Source: SSF14 sp037045585 (GTDB lineage Bacteria > Actinomycetota > Acidimicrobiia > Acidimicrobiales > Microtrichaceae). From it: a stretch of 64,000 nucleotides of DNA. Position numbers and translations under genes: made by a program. The notes under the pieces were generated by a model that did no database searches, had not been told where the DNA came from, and saw only the letters and a program-made list of their open reading frames with translations. Shown here in pieces: positions 37,837 through 47,680 of this stretch; position 1 is the stretch's first letter, and each line of letters begins with the position of its first letter. The DNA is taken from the NCBI GenBank assembly GCA_037045585.1, contig JBAOIR010000055.1:100408-164407 (forward strand), given 5' to 3'.

Positions 37837-40048
37837 GTGACCGCCACTCTGCCTGCCACGCGTCCCGGGGCGGAGGAGCGCGCGGTGGGCCGCGGTCTGG
37901 TCGCGACGTACAGCCTGACGGCGGGGCTCGGGTCGGCCCTGCTGTTCCTGGTCGAGCCGATGATGGCCCGCCAACTCCTGCCCCTCCTCGGCGGGTCTGC
38001 CGCCGTCTGGAACACCGCCATGGTGTTCTTCCAGTGCGCCCTGCTCGCCGGGTACCTGGTGGCGCACCTCGCCCAGCGCGGGACGGGTGTCGGCGGACGT
38101 GGCCGACGCGTCGTGGTCGTCGCCGTGATCGCCGCAGGCGTGGTGGCCTTGCCGTTGACGCTGCCCGACTGGCGACCGCCGACGGGGAGCGGGCAGACGT
38201 GGTGGGTCATCGGCATCCTGGCCATGTCGGTCGGCCTGCCGTTCGTCGGTCTCGCGAGCCTCAGCCCGACCCTGCAGCGATGGTTCGCCGACACCGACCA
38301 CCCGCACGCGGCGGACCCGTACTTCCTGTATGCAGCCGGCAACGTCGGCAGCGTGATCGGCCTGTTGGCCTATCCGATCGTCGTGGAGCCGACCCTCGGA
38401 CTGGCGGACCAGCGGCGATGGTGGAGCGCCGGGTACCTGTTGGCCCTCGCCTTGTGCGTCACCTGTGTGGTGCTCCGGCGCCGGCACCTGGCACGCCCGA
38501 CCGCCGATCACGCGGCCGAGTCGGCGACCGCGAGCGGAGACCCCGCCCAGTCGTGTCGCCCGTCTCCGCTGGATCGCTCTCGCTGCCGTGCCGTCGGGTC
38601 TGCTGCTCGGCGTCACCCGACACCTGTCGACCGACGTTGCCGCGGTTCCACTGCTCTGGGTGCTCCCGCTGTTGGCCTACCTCGGCACCTTCGTGGTGGC
38701 GTTCCGCCGTGGCACCGCCCCCTCGGCGAAGCTCGTGCGGGGAGCGCTGCTGCTGAGCATCCCGCTGATCGCGACGATGGTCAGCGGCGTCGGGTCGGCG
38801 CTCGTCGCTGTCGCCATCGGCATCGGTGGGTTCACCCTGCTCGCGATGGTCTGCCACTCGTGTCTCGCAGCGGATCGACCCGACGCCACGTGGCTCACCT
38901 CGTACTACCTGTGGATCTCGTTCGGCGGCGCCGTCGGTGGCATCTCGGTCGCACTCGTCGCACCCGTGGTGTTCACGTGGGTCACGGAGTACCCCCTCCT
39001 GGTCGTGGCGGCTCTGGCCGTCGTGATGTTGCTTGCTCCCCGATCCCCGACGGCTCCGGGCGAGCCGTCCCGGGGCCCGGCCGTGCTCGCAGGCGTCGTC
39101 GTTCTCGCCGTCGGGGTGCTCTGCGTCGGCCTCTCCCGCCGTGGACCCGAACACGCCGCCCTGATGGCGCAGGTGCTCGCGGTGGGCGGTGCCGCTGCCT
39201 ACGTGATCGCGAAGACCCCACGTCGCATCGCCGCTGCGCTCGCCGCGCTCGTCGTCGTGACCGTCGTCGTCGACGGTCGGTCCGGTCTCGCGGAATCACG
39301 CACGTTCTTCGGCGTGTACCGGGTGAGCGTCGACGACGACGGACGACACGTGTTCGAGCACGGCACGACGATCCACGGAGAGCAGGAGTTCGCGGCCGGT
39401 CCGACGACGGAGCCACTGACCTACTACACGCCGGATTCCGGGGTGGGGCGGACCTTCGCGGCGCTCGCCGACGATCCCGCAGCGCTCGATGTCGCGGTGG
39501 TGGGCCTCGGGGCCGGCACGTTGGCGGCGTACGGGCGGCCCGACGACCACATCGACTTCTACGAGATCGACGGGGAGGTGGTGCGCATCGCTCGCGACCC
39601 TCGATTGTTCACGTTCCTCCGCGACACCCGGGCCACGGTCTCGACGGTGGTCGGCGACGGACGCCTCGAACTGGCCCGGTCCGAGCGGCCCCTTGATCTC
39701 CTGGTGCTCGACGCGTTCAGCTCCGACGCCATCCCCGTACACCTCCTGACCGCCGAGGCCATGGACGAGTATCGCCAGCACCTCGTCCCCGGCGGGGTGA
39801 TCGTGGTGCACATCTCGAACCGGTTCTTCGACCTCGCACCGATCGTGAGCCGTCTCGGTGAGCGGGCCGGTCTGCAGGCGCACCGCCTCAGCACGTCGGT
39901 GTCGACGTGGATGCTGTTGTCCGACGATCGTGCGCCCGCAGCGTTGCAGGACGAGCTGGCAGACCCGGCGTGGCGACTCGTCGAGCCCGACGGGTCGGCG
40001 CCGCTGTGGACCGACGACTTCTCGAACCTGCTCTCGGCGCTGGAGTAG
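37837..40048 (+). CDS. Membrane-fused spermidine-synthase-like protein, frameshifted in this sequence
   Basis: About 737 residues when one extra base near 38553 is removed. The first ~480 residues contain about a dozen hydrophobic helices (GSALLFLVEPMMARQLLPL, LWVLPLLAYLGTFVVAF, ALVAVAIGIGGFTLLAMV). The C-terminal ~250 residues are an aminopropyltransferase/methyltransferase-like Rossmann domain (LDVAVVGLGAGTLAAYG, IDFYEIDGEVVRIA, LDLLVLDAFSSDAIPVHL). Such fused proteins are common in actinobacteria, with no proven polyamine-making activity. GTG start at 37837 has a weak ribosome-binding site and is provisional. Confidence 0.82.
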
Positions 40049-40147
40049 GACGACGTCGGACAGCCGCCCGGAACGGGACGAGGTTGGCTACGTTCTGTCC
40101 ATGAGCCGTCGCAAGAAGCAGCACAGGGGTCGCCGTCGGGCGACGCC

Positions 40148-40666
40148 GTGTCCGTGGTCATCGCCGCCCCCGCCGATCGGCTGTACGACATCGTCACCGA
40201 CGTCCGTCGTATGGGTCGGCTGAGCCCTGAGTGCACCGGTGGCAAGTGGCTCGGGTCGGCCACCGGTCCGGCAGTCGGTGCCCGGTTCCGGGGCCACAAC
40301 CGGCGGGGTCCGATCCGTTGGTCGACGACCAACCTCGTGGTCTCGGCGAATCGTGGCCGGGAGTTCGCCTTCGAGACGAAGCAGAGCGGAGCGCGGTGGC
40401 GGTACCGCTTCGAGCCGTCGGAGGTCGGTGGCACCACGGTGACCGAGTCCCACGAGATGTTCCGTCGTCGCCCCGCCGTTGCCTGGGTGTTCGCCAATCT
40501 GCTCCTCGGCGGTGCGTCGTCGCACGACGAGGAGGTCAAGGCGGGGATGCGCGCCACGCTCGAGCGTCTGCGGGAGGTCGCGGAGGCCCCCGAGGAGTCG
40601 GCCCGTCGGCGTCGCCGGAGCCGGCGTGCCCGCCGGGCGGATCGCCGCGCCGCGCTCGCGGCCTGA
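40148..40666 (+). CDS. SRPBCC (polyketide cyclase/START-like) protein
   Basis: 172 residues from a GTG at 40148. The N-terminus SVVIAAPADRLYDIVTDVRR and the C-terminal helix HDEEVKAGMRATLERLREVA are the standard strand and long helix of the SRPBCC hydrophobic-ligand fold. An Arg-rich tail (RRRRRSRRARRADRR) follows. A better-placed ATG at 40101 (MSRRKKQH) is one frame off; joining it with one missing base near 40125 would give an N-terminus reaching the same domain, so the true start may be 40101. Ligand unknown. Confidence 0.72.
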   Translation: MSVVIAAPADRLYDIVTDVRRMGRLSPECTGGKWLGSATGPAVGARFRGHNRRGPIRWSTTNLVVSANRGREFAFETKQSGARWRYRFEPSEVGGTTVTESHEMFRRRPAVAWVFANLLLGGASSHDEEVKAGMRATLERLREVAEAPEESARRRRRSRRARRADRRAALAA

Positions 40667-40672
40667 GCCGGT

Positions 40673-41422
40673 TCAGCCCGACTTCGGGTCGTAGGACCCG
40701 AAGTCGATCTGTTCGCCACGATCGATGCTGACCCAGTCCCGGGCTTCGAGGTACGGCCGGAACGTCTCGGCGATGTAGTGACCGTCGGCGACGGTCTTCG
40801 GTCGCTGCAGCTCGTACAGGTGGGGGAACTCGAGCCACGCGGTGACCGCGCTCCACAACCGGAGCGTGGCATCGCCCGCCGGCGGGTCGAGCACCACCGG
40901 TCCGAACAGCCAGTCCTGGTGCGGCCCGTCGGCGTCGGTCGAGATCCCCTCGTCGGCCGGCTGTTCGAAGCACAACGTCGGCACGCCGTAGCCGCCGGCG
41001 GCGATCACGGCGTCGTGGTCGGACCGAACGTCGTCGTGGGTGGTCGGATCGGCGATTGCCCGGTCCACGATCGTGGGGTCGAGCCCCATCGTCTCGAGGA
41101 GGTGTCGGGCGACAGCGGGGTCGTGGGGCTTGTGGCCGTCGACGTGCAACGCCGTGGCGGCGCGGAGGTACCACTCGTCGACGAGCGCCATGTCGGTCCG
41201 GCGCAGCAGCGCGCCGATGCGCATCATCGACCATCCGTAGGACCAGTCGCGTTCCCATGGGTGCTTCTTGCCCTCGACGCGGTTGACCTCCTCGAGGCTG
41301 AAGAACCGCCAGTCGATCTCGAGACCGGTCAGCCGACGTACCTCGCGGATCCAGATCGATGTCTGGTACGCGAACGGGCACATCACGTCGAAGTGGAAGG
41401 CAACGGCGGTGGGCTCGGTCAT
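40673..41422 (-). CDS. DsbA-family thioredoxin-fold oxidoreductase (Rv2466c-like)
   Basis: 249 residues. It opens VAFHFDVMCPFAYQTSIWIR, the CPxx active site of DsbA-fold proteins with a single Cys, followed by an all-helical insertion and the closing GGYGVPTLCF cis-Pro loop. Actinobacterial members act with mycothiol, for instance as nitroreductase or isomerase. No signal peptide, so cytosolic. ATG at 41422 overlaps the stop of the phosphofructokinase gene (ATGA), making it the last gene of a leftward run. Its exact reaction is unknown. Confidence 0.78.
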   Translation of the reverse strand: MTEPTAVAFHFDVMCPFAYQTSIWIREVRRLTGLEIDWRFFSLEEVNRVEGKKHPWERDWSYGWSMMRIGALLRRTDMALVDEWYLRAATALHVDGHKPHDPAVARHLLETMGLDPTIVDRAIADPTTHDDVRSDHDAVIAAGGYGVPTLCFEQPADEGISTDADGPHQDWLFGPVVLDPPAGDATLRLWSAVTAWLEFPHLYELQRPKTVADGHYIAETFRPYLEARDWVSIDRGEQIDFGSYDPKSG

Positions 41423-42482
41423 CGTGTCGCCAACCGGTCGCCGAGGCAGATGCCGATGGAGCGGGCGGTGCGGAGCGCACCGCTGTCGTCGGGCACGAGT
41501 CTGGCGCGGCCGGCGATGTCGGCGAGCGGCACGAGCTTGGCCTCATCGCCGTCGAGCGCCACCATGACGTTGCGGGCCCCAGCGGCGATCGCGATGACCG
41601 CCTCGGCCCCGTAGCGCAGGCCCAAGAGGCGGTCGGTGGCGGTGGGGGAGCCACCCCGGAGCAGGTGGCCCAGCGACAGCGAGCGTGCTTCCTTACCGGT
41701 GAGGGACTCGAGTTGTGTGGCGATCGTCGCGGCGACACCGCCGAGCCGGGTCGACCCCTCGACGGTGGTGGTCTCGCCCCCGACGGCGCTGGCGCCCTCG
41801 GCGACCACGATGATCGAGTACTCCTGGCCCCGCGCCGCCGTTCGCGGACCCGCTTGGCGACGATGTCGATGTCGTAGGGGATCTCGGGGACGAGGATGAC
41901 GTTCGCAGCAGCGGCGATCCCGCTGTGGAGCGCGATCCACCCGGTGGTCCGGCCCATCACCTCGATCACCATGATGCGGCCGTGGGCGGTGGTCGTGCTG
42001 ACCAGACGGTCGATGCACTCGGTGGCGAACGAGACGGCGGAGTCGAACCCCGTCGTCTGGTCGGTGTGCTCGAGGTCGTGGTCGATGGTCTTCGGGACGC
42101 CGATGACGGGAACGCCGAGCTGGCTCAGCAGGTGGGCGATGGACAGCGAACCGTCGCCGCCGACCGCAACCATGACGTCGACCTGCAGGTCACGGAGTCG
42201 GTCGGCGACCTCCTGGCCGCGACCGGTGGCGAACGGGTTGCCCCGGTTGGTCGTCCCGAGCATCGTGCCGCCGAGGTGGGTGATGTCCCGCACTGCGTCG
42301 CGGTCGAGGGTGATGACCCCGCCGGTGGAGAACAGCCCGTCGTAGCCGTCGCGGATACCGAGGACCTCCCAGTCGCGGTCGAGCCCGGCGAGCGTGACGG
42401 CCCTGATGACGGCGTTGAGACCGGGAGCATCGCCGCCCCCGGTGTTGATGGCGATGCGGCGGACGTCGGAGGGGGAGACCAT
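41419..42482 (-). CDS. pfkA: 6-phosphofructokinase, frameshifted in this sequence
   Basis: About 353 residues once one missing base near 41843 (in a GC-rich run) is restored. N-terminal part: AINTGGGDAPGLNAVIRA, MVAVGGDGSLSIAHL, VPKTIDHDLEHTDQTTGF and MGRTTGWIALHSG. C-terminal part: IIVVAEGASAVGG and ARSLSLGHLLRGGSPTATD. The GGDGS sequence (Gly where pyrophosphate enzymes have Asp) suggests ATP as donor; the Lys in PKTID is the group-III pattern. It makes fructose 1,6-bisphosphate in glycolysis. It lies between a fructosamine-kinase-like gene and the DsbA-fold gene. Confidence 0.9.
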
Positions 42483-43358
42483 CTACTGATATTGGCCGAT
42501 GGCGCGGGCTGCGGAGGACCGATAGGCACCCCCGAACTTGATGGCGTGAACGACGAGCGGCGCGATCTGGTGCAGGAGGACCCGCTCGGCCCATCCGTCG
42601 GCGAGCGGGTAGGCCGCCCGGTAGGCGGAGAACGTCTCCGAACCGAAGCCTCCGAACAGCTGCATCATCGCGAGGTCGAACTCGCGATGACCGCCGTGCG
42701 CGGCGGGATCGATCAGCCAGCTCCGACCGTCCGGACCGATGAGTCGGTTGCCCGCCCAGAGGTCGCCGTGGAGCCGGGCCGGCGGTTCGGGTGGGCCGCC
42801 GAGCTCGTCGAGTCGTCGGGCGACCCCTTCGAGGCCGGCGATCACGCTGTCGGGGAGCGCCTGTTCGTCGTGGGCGATCCGCGCCAGTGGCAGCAGCCGC
42901 TGCGTCGCGTAGAACTCGGCCCACGAGTCGCACGGTTCGTTGGGGAGCCCGCGGCTGCCCGTGGGACGGCGGTCCTCCCGCCCGAACGTCGGGGCACCGG
43001 CGCGATGCAGGGCAGCGAGGCCGTCGCCCAGGTCGGCGTCGGAGCGCCGGTTCGGGCGGCCCTCGTCGATCCACTCCAACACCAGGACGTTGGCAACCCC
43101 GGCGGCCGGATCGCCGTCGCTGACCGCGATGACCTGTGGCACCGGAACCGCGTCGGTCTCGGCCAACCATCGGAGCCCAATGGCCTCGGTGGTCAGGCAC
43201 CCGGGCGGACCCGCGGGTTGGGACTTGGCGAACACGGTTCGGCCGTCGTCGAGCACGATGCGGTGCGAACCGGCGTTGTCGCCCCCGCTCAGCGGCCGGG
43301 ACGTCGTGACGGCGGCGCCGACCGCGGCGCCGAGCGCTGCTGCCAGCGCCGGATCCAT
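42483..43358 (-). CDS. Fructosamine kinase / aminoglycoside phosphotransferase-like protein
   Basis: 291 residues. A GGDNAGSHRIVL start, Lys in TVFAKSQP, catalytic loop RLHGDLWAGNRLI and metal motif WLIDPAAHGGHREFDLAMMQ, followed by LFGGFGSETFSAYRAAYPL. These are the FN3K family motifs. Members phosphorylate ketoamine adducts on proteins, marking them for deglycation. The gene abuts the phosphofructokinase start (no gap) and follows the dehalogenase by three bases, so it is in the same transcription unit. Confidence 0.9.
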   Translation of the reverse strand: MDPALAAALGAAVGAAVTTSRPLSGGDNAGSHRIVLDDGRTVFAKSQPAGPPGCLTTEAIGLRWLAETDAVPVPQVIAVSDGDPAAGVANVLVLEWIDEGRPNRRSDADLGDGLAALHRAGAPTFGREDRRPTGSRGLPNEPCDSWAEFYATQRLLPLARIAHDEQALPDSVIAGLEGVARRLDELGGPPEPPARLHGDLWAGNRLIGPDGRSWLIDPAAHGGHREFDLAMMQLFGGFGSETFSAYRAAYPLADGWAERVLLHQIAPLVVHAIKFGGAYRSSAARAIGQYQ

Positions 43359-43361
43359 GCG

Positions 43362-44285
43362 TCAGCCTTCGGCGAGCCAGTCGACCAGGACCCCGGCGAG
43401 ATCCTCGCCCCGGTCCTCCTGCAGGAAGTGGCCGGCCCCGGCGATCGTCGTGTGGGGCTGACCGGCGGTGCCGGGTACCACGTCGAGCAGCTTGGCGTCG
43501 GCCCCGGCGGTGATGGGATCGCTGTCGCTGAAACAGCAGAGGAACGGGCGGTCGAACCGGCCCAGTTCGGCCCACGCCGCGCGATTGGCGTCCGACGCAG
43601 CGTTGTCGGGGGTGGTCGGGATCAACGACGGGAAGGCCCGGGCGCCGGCCTTGTACGAGTCGTCGGGGAACGGTGCCTCGTAGGCCGCAACGACGTCGTC
43701 GGGCAGCTCTGAGGTGCACCCCATCTTGATGACGTTGCCGACGGGGAGCGACGGCACCGTTCGGGCGAACTCCTGCCACATGGCGAGTGCGTCGGGAACG
43801 CGGTCGTCGCCGGTCGGGAGGGCGCTGTTGCCGATGGCGACGCGAGCGAACCGGTCGGGGTGTTCGCCGACCAGTCGCAAGCCGATCATGCCGCCCCAGT
43901 CCTGTCCGAACAGGACCACTCCGTCGAGGCGGAGGTGGTCGAAGAGGAGCTCGCGCACCCACTCGACGTGGCGGGCGAACGTGTAGTCGTCGAGTTCGGT
44001 CGGCTTGTCGGAGCGGCCGAACCCGATGAGGTCGGGTGCGATGCAGCGATGTCCCACGGCCGTCAGTACCGGGATCATCTTGCGGTACAGGAACGACCAC
44101 GAGGGCTCGCCGTGCATCAGCACGATCGTCGAGCCGGCGCCGGGCGTTCCCACGGCCGGGGACTCGTCGAGGTAGTGCAGACGCAGGGCCTCGCCGCTGG
44201 CGCTGCCGACATGGGCGTAGTGAGGCGCGAAGTCGTAGCCGGGGAGTCCGGCGAAGCGGTCGTCGGGGGTGCGGAGTGCGTCCAT
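43362..44285 (-). CDS. Haloalkane dehalogenase-like alpha/beta hydrolase
   Basis: 307 residues. N-terminus LRTPDDRFAGLPGYDFAPHY, oxyanion HGEPSW, nucleophile Asp 129 in LFGQDWGGM with Trp 130 as a halide ligand, late acid near 254-256 (CFSDSDPIT) and His 286 in GAGHFLQED. Asp rather than Ser as nucleophile and the HGEPSW box match haloalkane dehalogenases of the DhlA-like subfamily, which hydrolyse carbon-halogen bonds. Cytosolic, no signal peptide. Sits between the thioesterase and FN3K-like genes in a leftward run. Confidence 0.88.
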   Translation of the reverse strand: MDALRTPDDRFAGLPGYDFAPHYAHVGSASGEALRLHYLDESPAVGTPGAGSTIVLMHGEPSWSFLYRKMIPVLTAVGHRCIAPDLIGFGRSDKPTELDDYTFARHVEWVRELLFDHLRLDGVVLFGQDWGGMIGLRLVGEHPDRFARVAIGNSALPTGDDRVPDALAMWQEFARTVPSLPVGNVIKMGCTSELPDDVVAAYEAPFPDDSYKAGARAFPSLIPTTPDNAASDANRAAWAELGRFDRPFLCCFSDSDPITAGADAKLLDVVPGTAGQPHTTIAGAGHFLQEDRGEDLAGVLVDWLAEG

Positions 44286-44297
44286 GGTCGGAGTCTG

Positions 44298-44750
44298 TCA
44301 GGCCGGGATGTCGAGGTTCTGGAGGCGCAGTTCGCCGTGGGCGACGAGGCGGCCCCGCCCGTCGGTGACGTCGACCTTCCAGAGCTGTTGGCTGCGTCCC
44401 TGGTGGAGCGCCGTCGCTGCGACGTCGACCCGACCGTCGGTGAGCGAGCGCAGGAACTGGGTCGTGTTGGTGAGGCCGACGGCGACCATGTTGCGGTCGC
44501 GCACGGCCGCCGTCGCGCCGATGCTCGCAGCGCTCTCGATGGCGGTCGCGTACACCCCGCCGTGGACGATGCCCCAGGGCGTGTGGTGCTCGCGGGTGAG
44601 GTCGATGTGGCCCACCACCGATGTGCCCGTCACCTCGGTGACGATCAGACCGGCGCCACGCACGAAGGCGGATGACGAGTCGAGGTCGAGCACGTCGAAC
44701 TCCTCCTGGGAGAGCAGGTGCGGGGACACGGTGGGCGCGGCGTCGGTCAT
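44298..44750 (-). CDS. PaaI-type hotdog-fold thioesterase
   Basis: 150 residues. The HTPWGIVHGGVYATAIESAA block with its HGG turn and downstream long helix is diagnostic of PaaI-type hotdog thioesterases, and RNMVAVGLTNTTQFLRSL completes the sheet. Members hydrolyse aromatic or hydroxylated acyl-CoA esters. First gene of the leftward run toward the DsbA-fold gene; it shares an 86-base promoter region with the divergent HxlR regulator, which may control it. Confidence 0.88.
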   Translation of the reverse strand: MTDAAPTVSPHLLSQEEFDVLDLDSSSAFVRGAGLIVTEVTGTSVVGHIDLTREHHTPWGIVHGGVYATAIESAASIGATAAVRDRNMVAVGLTNTTQFLRSLTDGRVDVAATALHQGRSQQLWKVDVTDGRGRLVAHGELRLQNLDIPA

Positions 44751-44836
44751 GGGGGCTCCTCGGGCTGGCTGCGGAGTTCGAAGTCAACCAGTCCCACCCT
44801 GGCTGCGCAAGAAGAAGTCAGGGTACGCTGCAGTCC

Positions 44837-45312
44837 ATGGACTGGATCGAGGTCGACACCACGACGTGCCCCGTGGCGATGACCCTGGGCCTCCTCGGGG
44901 AGAAGTGGACCCTCCTGATCGTCCGGACGCGCTCAACGGCGTGCGCCGGTTCGACGAGTTCCGACGCCATATCGGGTTGTCCGAGGCGGTGCTCTCGGAC
45001 CGACTGCAGAAGCTCGTCGCCGCTGGGGTGCTGGCGACCCGGCCGTACCGGGAGGAGGGCAGCCGTCCGCGCAACGAGTACCGCCTGACCGATCGGGGCT
45101 GGGACCTCCTGCCGGTGATCGTCGCCCTGAAGCAGTGGGGCGAGACGCACCTGGCGGACCGCGACCAGCCGGTGCTGCAGATCGCCCATCGGGACTGCGG
45201 CGGTGACGTCCGCGCCGAATTGGTCTGTGCTGATCATCCTGGAACGGTGCTCGGGGTCCACGAGACGCGCGCCGTCGTCGGCCCTGGCGCCCGCGCTCGC
45301 ACCGCGGTCTGA
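44837..45312 (+). CDS. HxlR-family winged-helix regulator, frameshifted in this sequence
   Basis: About 158 residues. MDWIEVDTTTCPVAMTLGLL then GEKWTLLIVR, followed in the next frame by DALNGVRRFDEFRRHIGLSE, LSDRLQKLVAAGVLATRPY and YRLTDRGWDLLPVIVALKQW. One missing G near 44925 restores the HxlR hallmark sequence between the two. The N-terminal Cys can be a redox or aldehyde sensor in this family. A C-terminal extension with four Cys/His (HRDCGGDV, LVCADH) may bind metal. Divergent from the thioesterase operon. Confidence 0.85.
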
Positions 45313-45382
45313 GCGCCGATCCGTCCTGCTGCGCGTCAGTTCGGTCCGCGTCGCTGGCGGCGCGTTCTTCCCGGTCGGCGGT

Positions 45383-45706
45383 CTACTTCTTCGACCGGGC
45401 TCCGGCGGTGAGGCCGGAGAGCATCGCGTGCACCTCGGCCAGCTGCTGCTTCATCGCCGGGACCTCGTCGAGCAGCTCGAGCTTCGTTTCGAGATCACCG
45501 AGCAGGCCCTTCACGTCGGTGAGCACCGCGGTCGCCTCGGTGAGCGTGGCGGTCGCTTGGCCGAGGGTCACGTCGACGTCGGTGAGCGTGGTGCTGACCG
45601 TGATGAGCGTCGTGTCGACCTCGACGAGGATCGGCTTCACGTCGGCGATGAGGTCATCGACCTTCTTGAACACGTCGGTGGGCAGGCCCGGGATGAGTCG
45701 CGACAT
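45383..45706 (-). CDS. Coiled-coil hypothetical protein (107 aa)
   Basis: After MSRLIPGLPTDVFKKVDDLI the protein is an almost unbroken series of Thr/Val/Leu heptads (DVDVTLGQATATLTEATAVL and so on) with two longer charged helices at the end. It probably forms a coiled coil or amphipathic bundle and has no signal peptide. The repeated TTL-T-V pattern is reminiscent of short helix-repeat proteins in actinobacteria without known role. It lies between the HxlR gene and a divergent hydrolase gene. Confidence 0.68.
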   Translation of the reverse strand: MSRLIPGLPTDVFKKVDDLIADVKPILVEVDTTLITVSTTLTDVDVTLGQATATLTEATAVLTDVKGLLGDLETKLELLDEVPAMKQQLAEVHAMLSGLTAGARSKK

Positions 45707-45801
45707 GCGCCGAGGCTAGCGGTGCTGTTGACCTCAGGTCAGGAGAATGGTGCCGGTCCGGCGTTCACGCCTCTCCCGCTCGGCACGGATACGGTCTGGC
45801 G

Positions 45802-46626
45802 ATGGCCGACGACGATCTCCGCGACTTCGAACGCGACTTCTTCACCCACGACGACGTCAGTCGCACGATCTTCCGAACGGGCACGGGCCCGGCGGTGATC
45901 GTGATGGCGGAGATTCCCGGCATCACACCCCACGTCGCGGACTTCGCCCGCAAGGTCGCCGACATCGGGTGCACCGCGGTGCTGCCCCACCTGTTCGGCA
46001 CCCCCGGTCGCGACATCGACCCGGCCACCACCAGCCGCCTGTCGACCACGCTGTACGGGTTGTCGTCGATCGTCCCTGCGTGCATCAGCAAGGAGTTCAC
46101 CGTGTTCGCTACCGGAGCGTCGTCGCCCGTGGTCACGTGGTTGCGCGCCCTCGCGAAGCACGAGCACGAACGGTGCGGCGGGCCGGGTGTCGGTGCGGTG
46201 GGCATGTGTTTCACCGGCGGGTTCGCGCTGGCGATGGCGGCGGACGACCGCCTGCTCGCTCCGGTGCTCTCACAACCCTCCCTGCCCGTGCCGATCGGTC
46301 GGAAGCGGGCTCACAACATCGACATCAGTCCCGACGACCTGCGCATCGTCAAGGACCGCTGTGCCAAGGACGGGCTCGAAGTGCTCGGCCTGCGCTTCAA
46401 GAGCGACAAGCTCGTCGGCGGCGCACGGTTCGCGTTCCTGAAGGAGCAACTCGGCGACGCGTTCGTCGCGGTCGAACTCGAGGATGCCGATGCGAACCCG
46501 GCGGCGGCGATGCCCCCGCACTCCGTGCTCACCGAGCACCTCATCGACGAGCCGGGGCAACCCACCCGGGCTGCGCTGGACCAGGTGCTCGAACTGTTCC
46601 GCTCGCGACTCCTGACCGACGCGTGA
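45802..46626 (+). CDS. Dienelactone hydrolase-family protein
   Basis: 274 residues. Alpha/beta hydrolase core with VIVMAEIPGITPHVADFARK and the Cys nucleophile in GVGAVGMCFTGGFALAMA, typical of dienelactone hydrolases, plus ARFAFLKEQLGDAFVAVEL later and His in MPPHSVLTEHL near the end. It should open lactones such as dienelactone in aromatic breakdown, or act on other esters. The stop overlaps the next start by one base, so it is co-transcribed with the first lipoprotein. Confidence 0.82.
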   Translation: MADDDLRDFERDFFTHDDVSRTIFRTGTGPAVIVMAEIPGITPHVADFARKVADIGCTAVLPHLFGTPGRDIDPATTSRLSTTLYGLSSIVPACISKEFTVFATGASSPVVTWLRALAKHEHERCGGPGVGAVGMCFTGGFALAMAADDRLLAPVLSQPSLPVPIGRKRAHNIDISPDDLRIVKDRCAKDGLEVLGLRFKSDKLVGGARFAFLKEQLGDAFVAVELEDADANPAAAMPPHSVLTEHLIDEPGQPTRAALDQVLELFRSRLLTDA

Positions 46627-47651
46627 TGCGGCACCGCAGGGCGAGCCGGCTCGTCCTCGTCGCGTGCCTCGCGACCGCTGCGATCCTGTGCCCGGCCTGT
46701 TCGTCGGACGACGACGCCTCCGCCCCGAACACGACGGCCACCACGACGAGCGACCCGGCCGACCCGGCAGGACCGTCGACGACGGCAGGCCCCGGCGGCA
46801 CGTCGATCGCCGATGTCGACTTCCGGAACTTCACCTACGAGTACCCGGGTGTGGGCCCCGACGACGAGCTGTCGGAGGTGACGGTCACGGACGGCGAGTT
46901 CAGCGAGGGCGAACAGCCGGGCGATTCCTTCTACTTCGAGGTCGTCGACGTCGACCTCGCCGACCTCGACGGCGACGGCGTCGACGAAGCGGCCATCACG
47001 AACTACTTCACCACCGGCGGATCCGGTCAGTTCACCGACGTGCTGATCTACCGCTGGACCGGCACGACCGCCGAGTACGTCACCGATGCCGGCCTGGGGG
47101 ACCGCGGCGACGGCGGCGTCGACGATGTGAGCGTTGCCCCCGCCGGTGGGGTCGAGGGCGACGTGCTCGTCGTGCGGCGCAACGCCGACGCCGAAGGCGC
47201 GTGCTGCCCCACGGCGCTCGAGGAGCGCAGCCTGCGGCTCCGCGACGACGAGCTGGTGGAGATCGGCGACGCCGACAAGTGGGGCATCGTCCGGGTGGGC
47301 GTCGATGCCGACGGCAACCTCACCGACGCTCCGACCGAGGTGAAGTTCCTCGCGGGCACGAGCCGGGCCGACCTGACCGGCGATGCCACCACGCCGGTCG
47401 CAGCGGAGTTCGATGCGACAGCGGGCCAGACCCTCGATCTCGCGCTCGACGCGGCGGCGCTCTCCGAGAACCCGCTCGTGGTCGTGATCAGTGGTCCCGA
47501 CGGCGAGGCCGGCCGGATCGGCACCGGTGTCGACCCGTCGATCTCGTTGCCGTTGCCCACGTCGGGTACCTACCGCCTGCAGTTCGACCCGGTGCCGCCG
47601 GTCGCCGAGGACCTCGGCGTGTACTTCGACGCCGACCTGCGGATTCTCTGA
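46626..47651 (+). CDS. Lipoprotein with Asp-rich calcium-type motif, copy 1
   Basis: 341 residues. Signal peptide and lipobox LCPAC, then a Ser/Thr/Pro linker and a mature domain opening DVDFRNFTYEYPG. A calcium-loop-like DLADLDGDGVDEAAI is followed by a beta-rich second half ending LPTSGTYRLQFDPVPP, which looks like a pre-peptidase C-type sandwich. Probably outside the membrane. The next gene is its paralog. No function is known; start ATG overlaps the previous stop by one base. Confidence 0.75.
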   Translation: MRHRRASRLVLVACLATAAILCPACSSDDDASAPNTTATTTSDPADPAGPSTTAGPGGTSIADVDFRNFTYEYPGVGPDDELSEVTVTDGEFSEGEQPGDSFYFEVVDVDLADLDGDGVDEAAITNYFTTGGSGQFTDVLIYRWTGTTAEYVTDAGLGDRGDGGVDDVSVAPAGGVEGDVLVVRRNADAEGACCPTALEERSLRLRDDELVEIGDADKWGIVRVGVDADGNLTDAPTEVKFLAGTSRADLTGDATTPVAAEFDATAGQTLDLALDAAALSENPLVVVISGPDGEAGRIGTGVDPSISLPLPTSGTYRLQFDPVPPVAEDLGVYFDADLRIL

Positions 47652-47680
47652 CGTTCGTTCACCGGAAGTACCCTCGGCGG

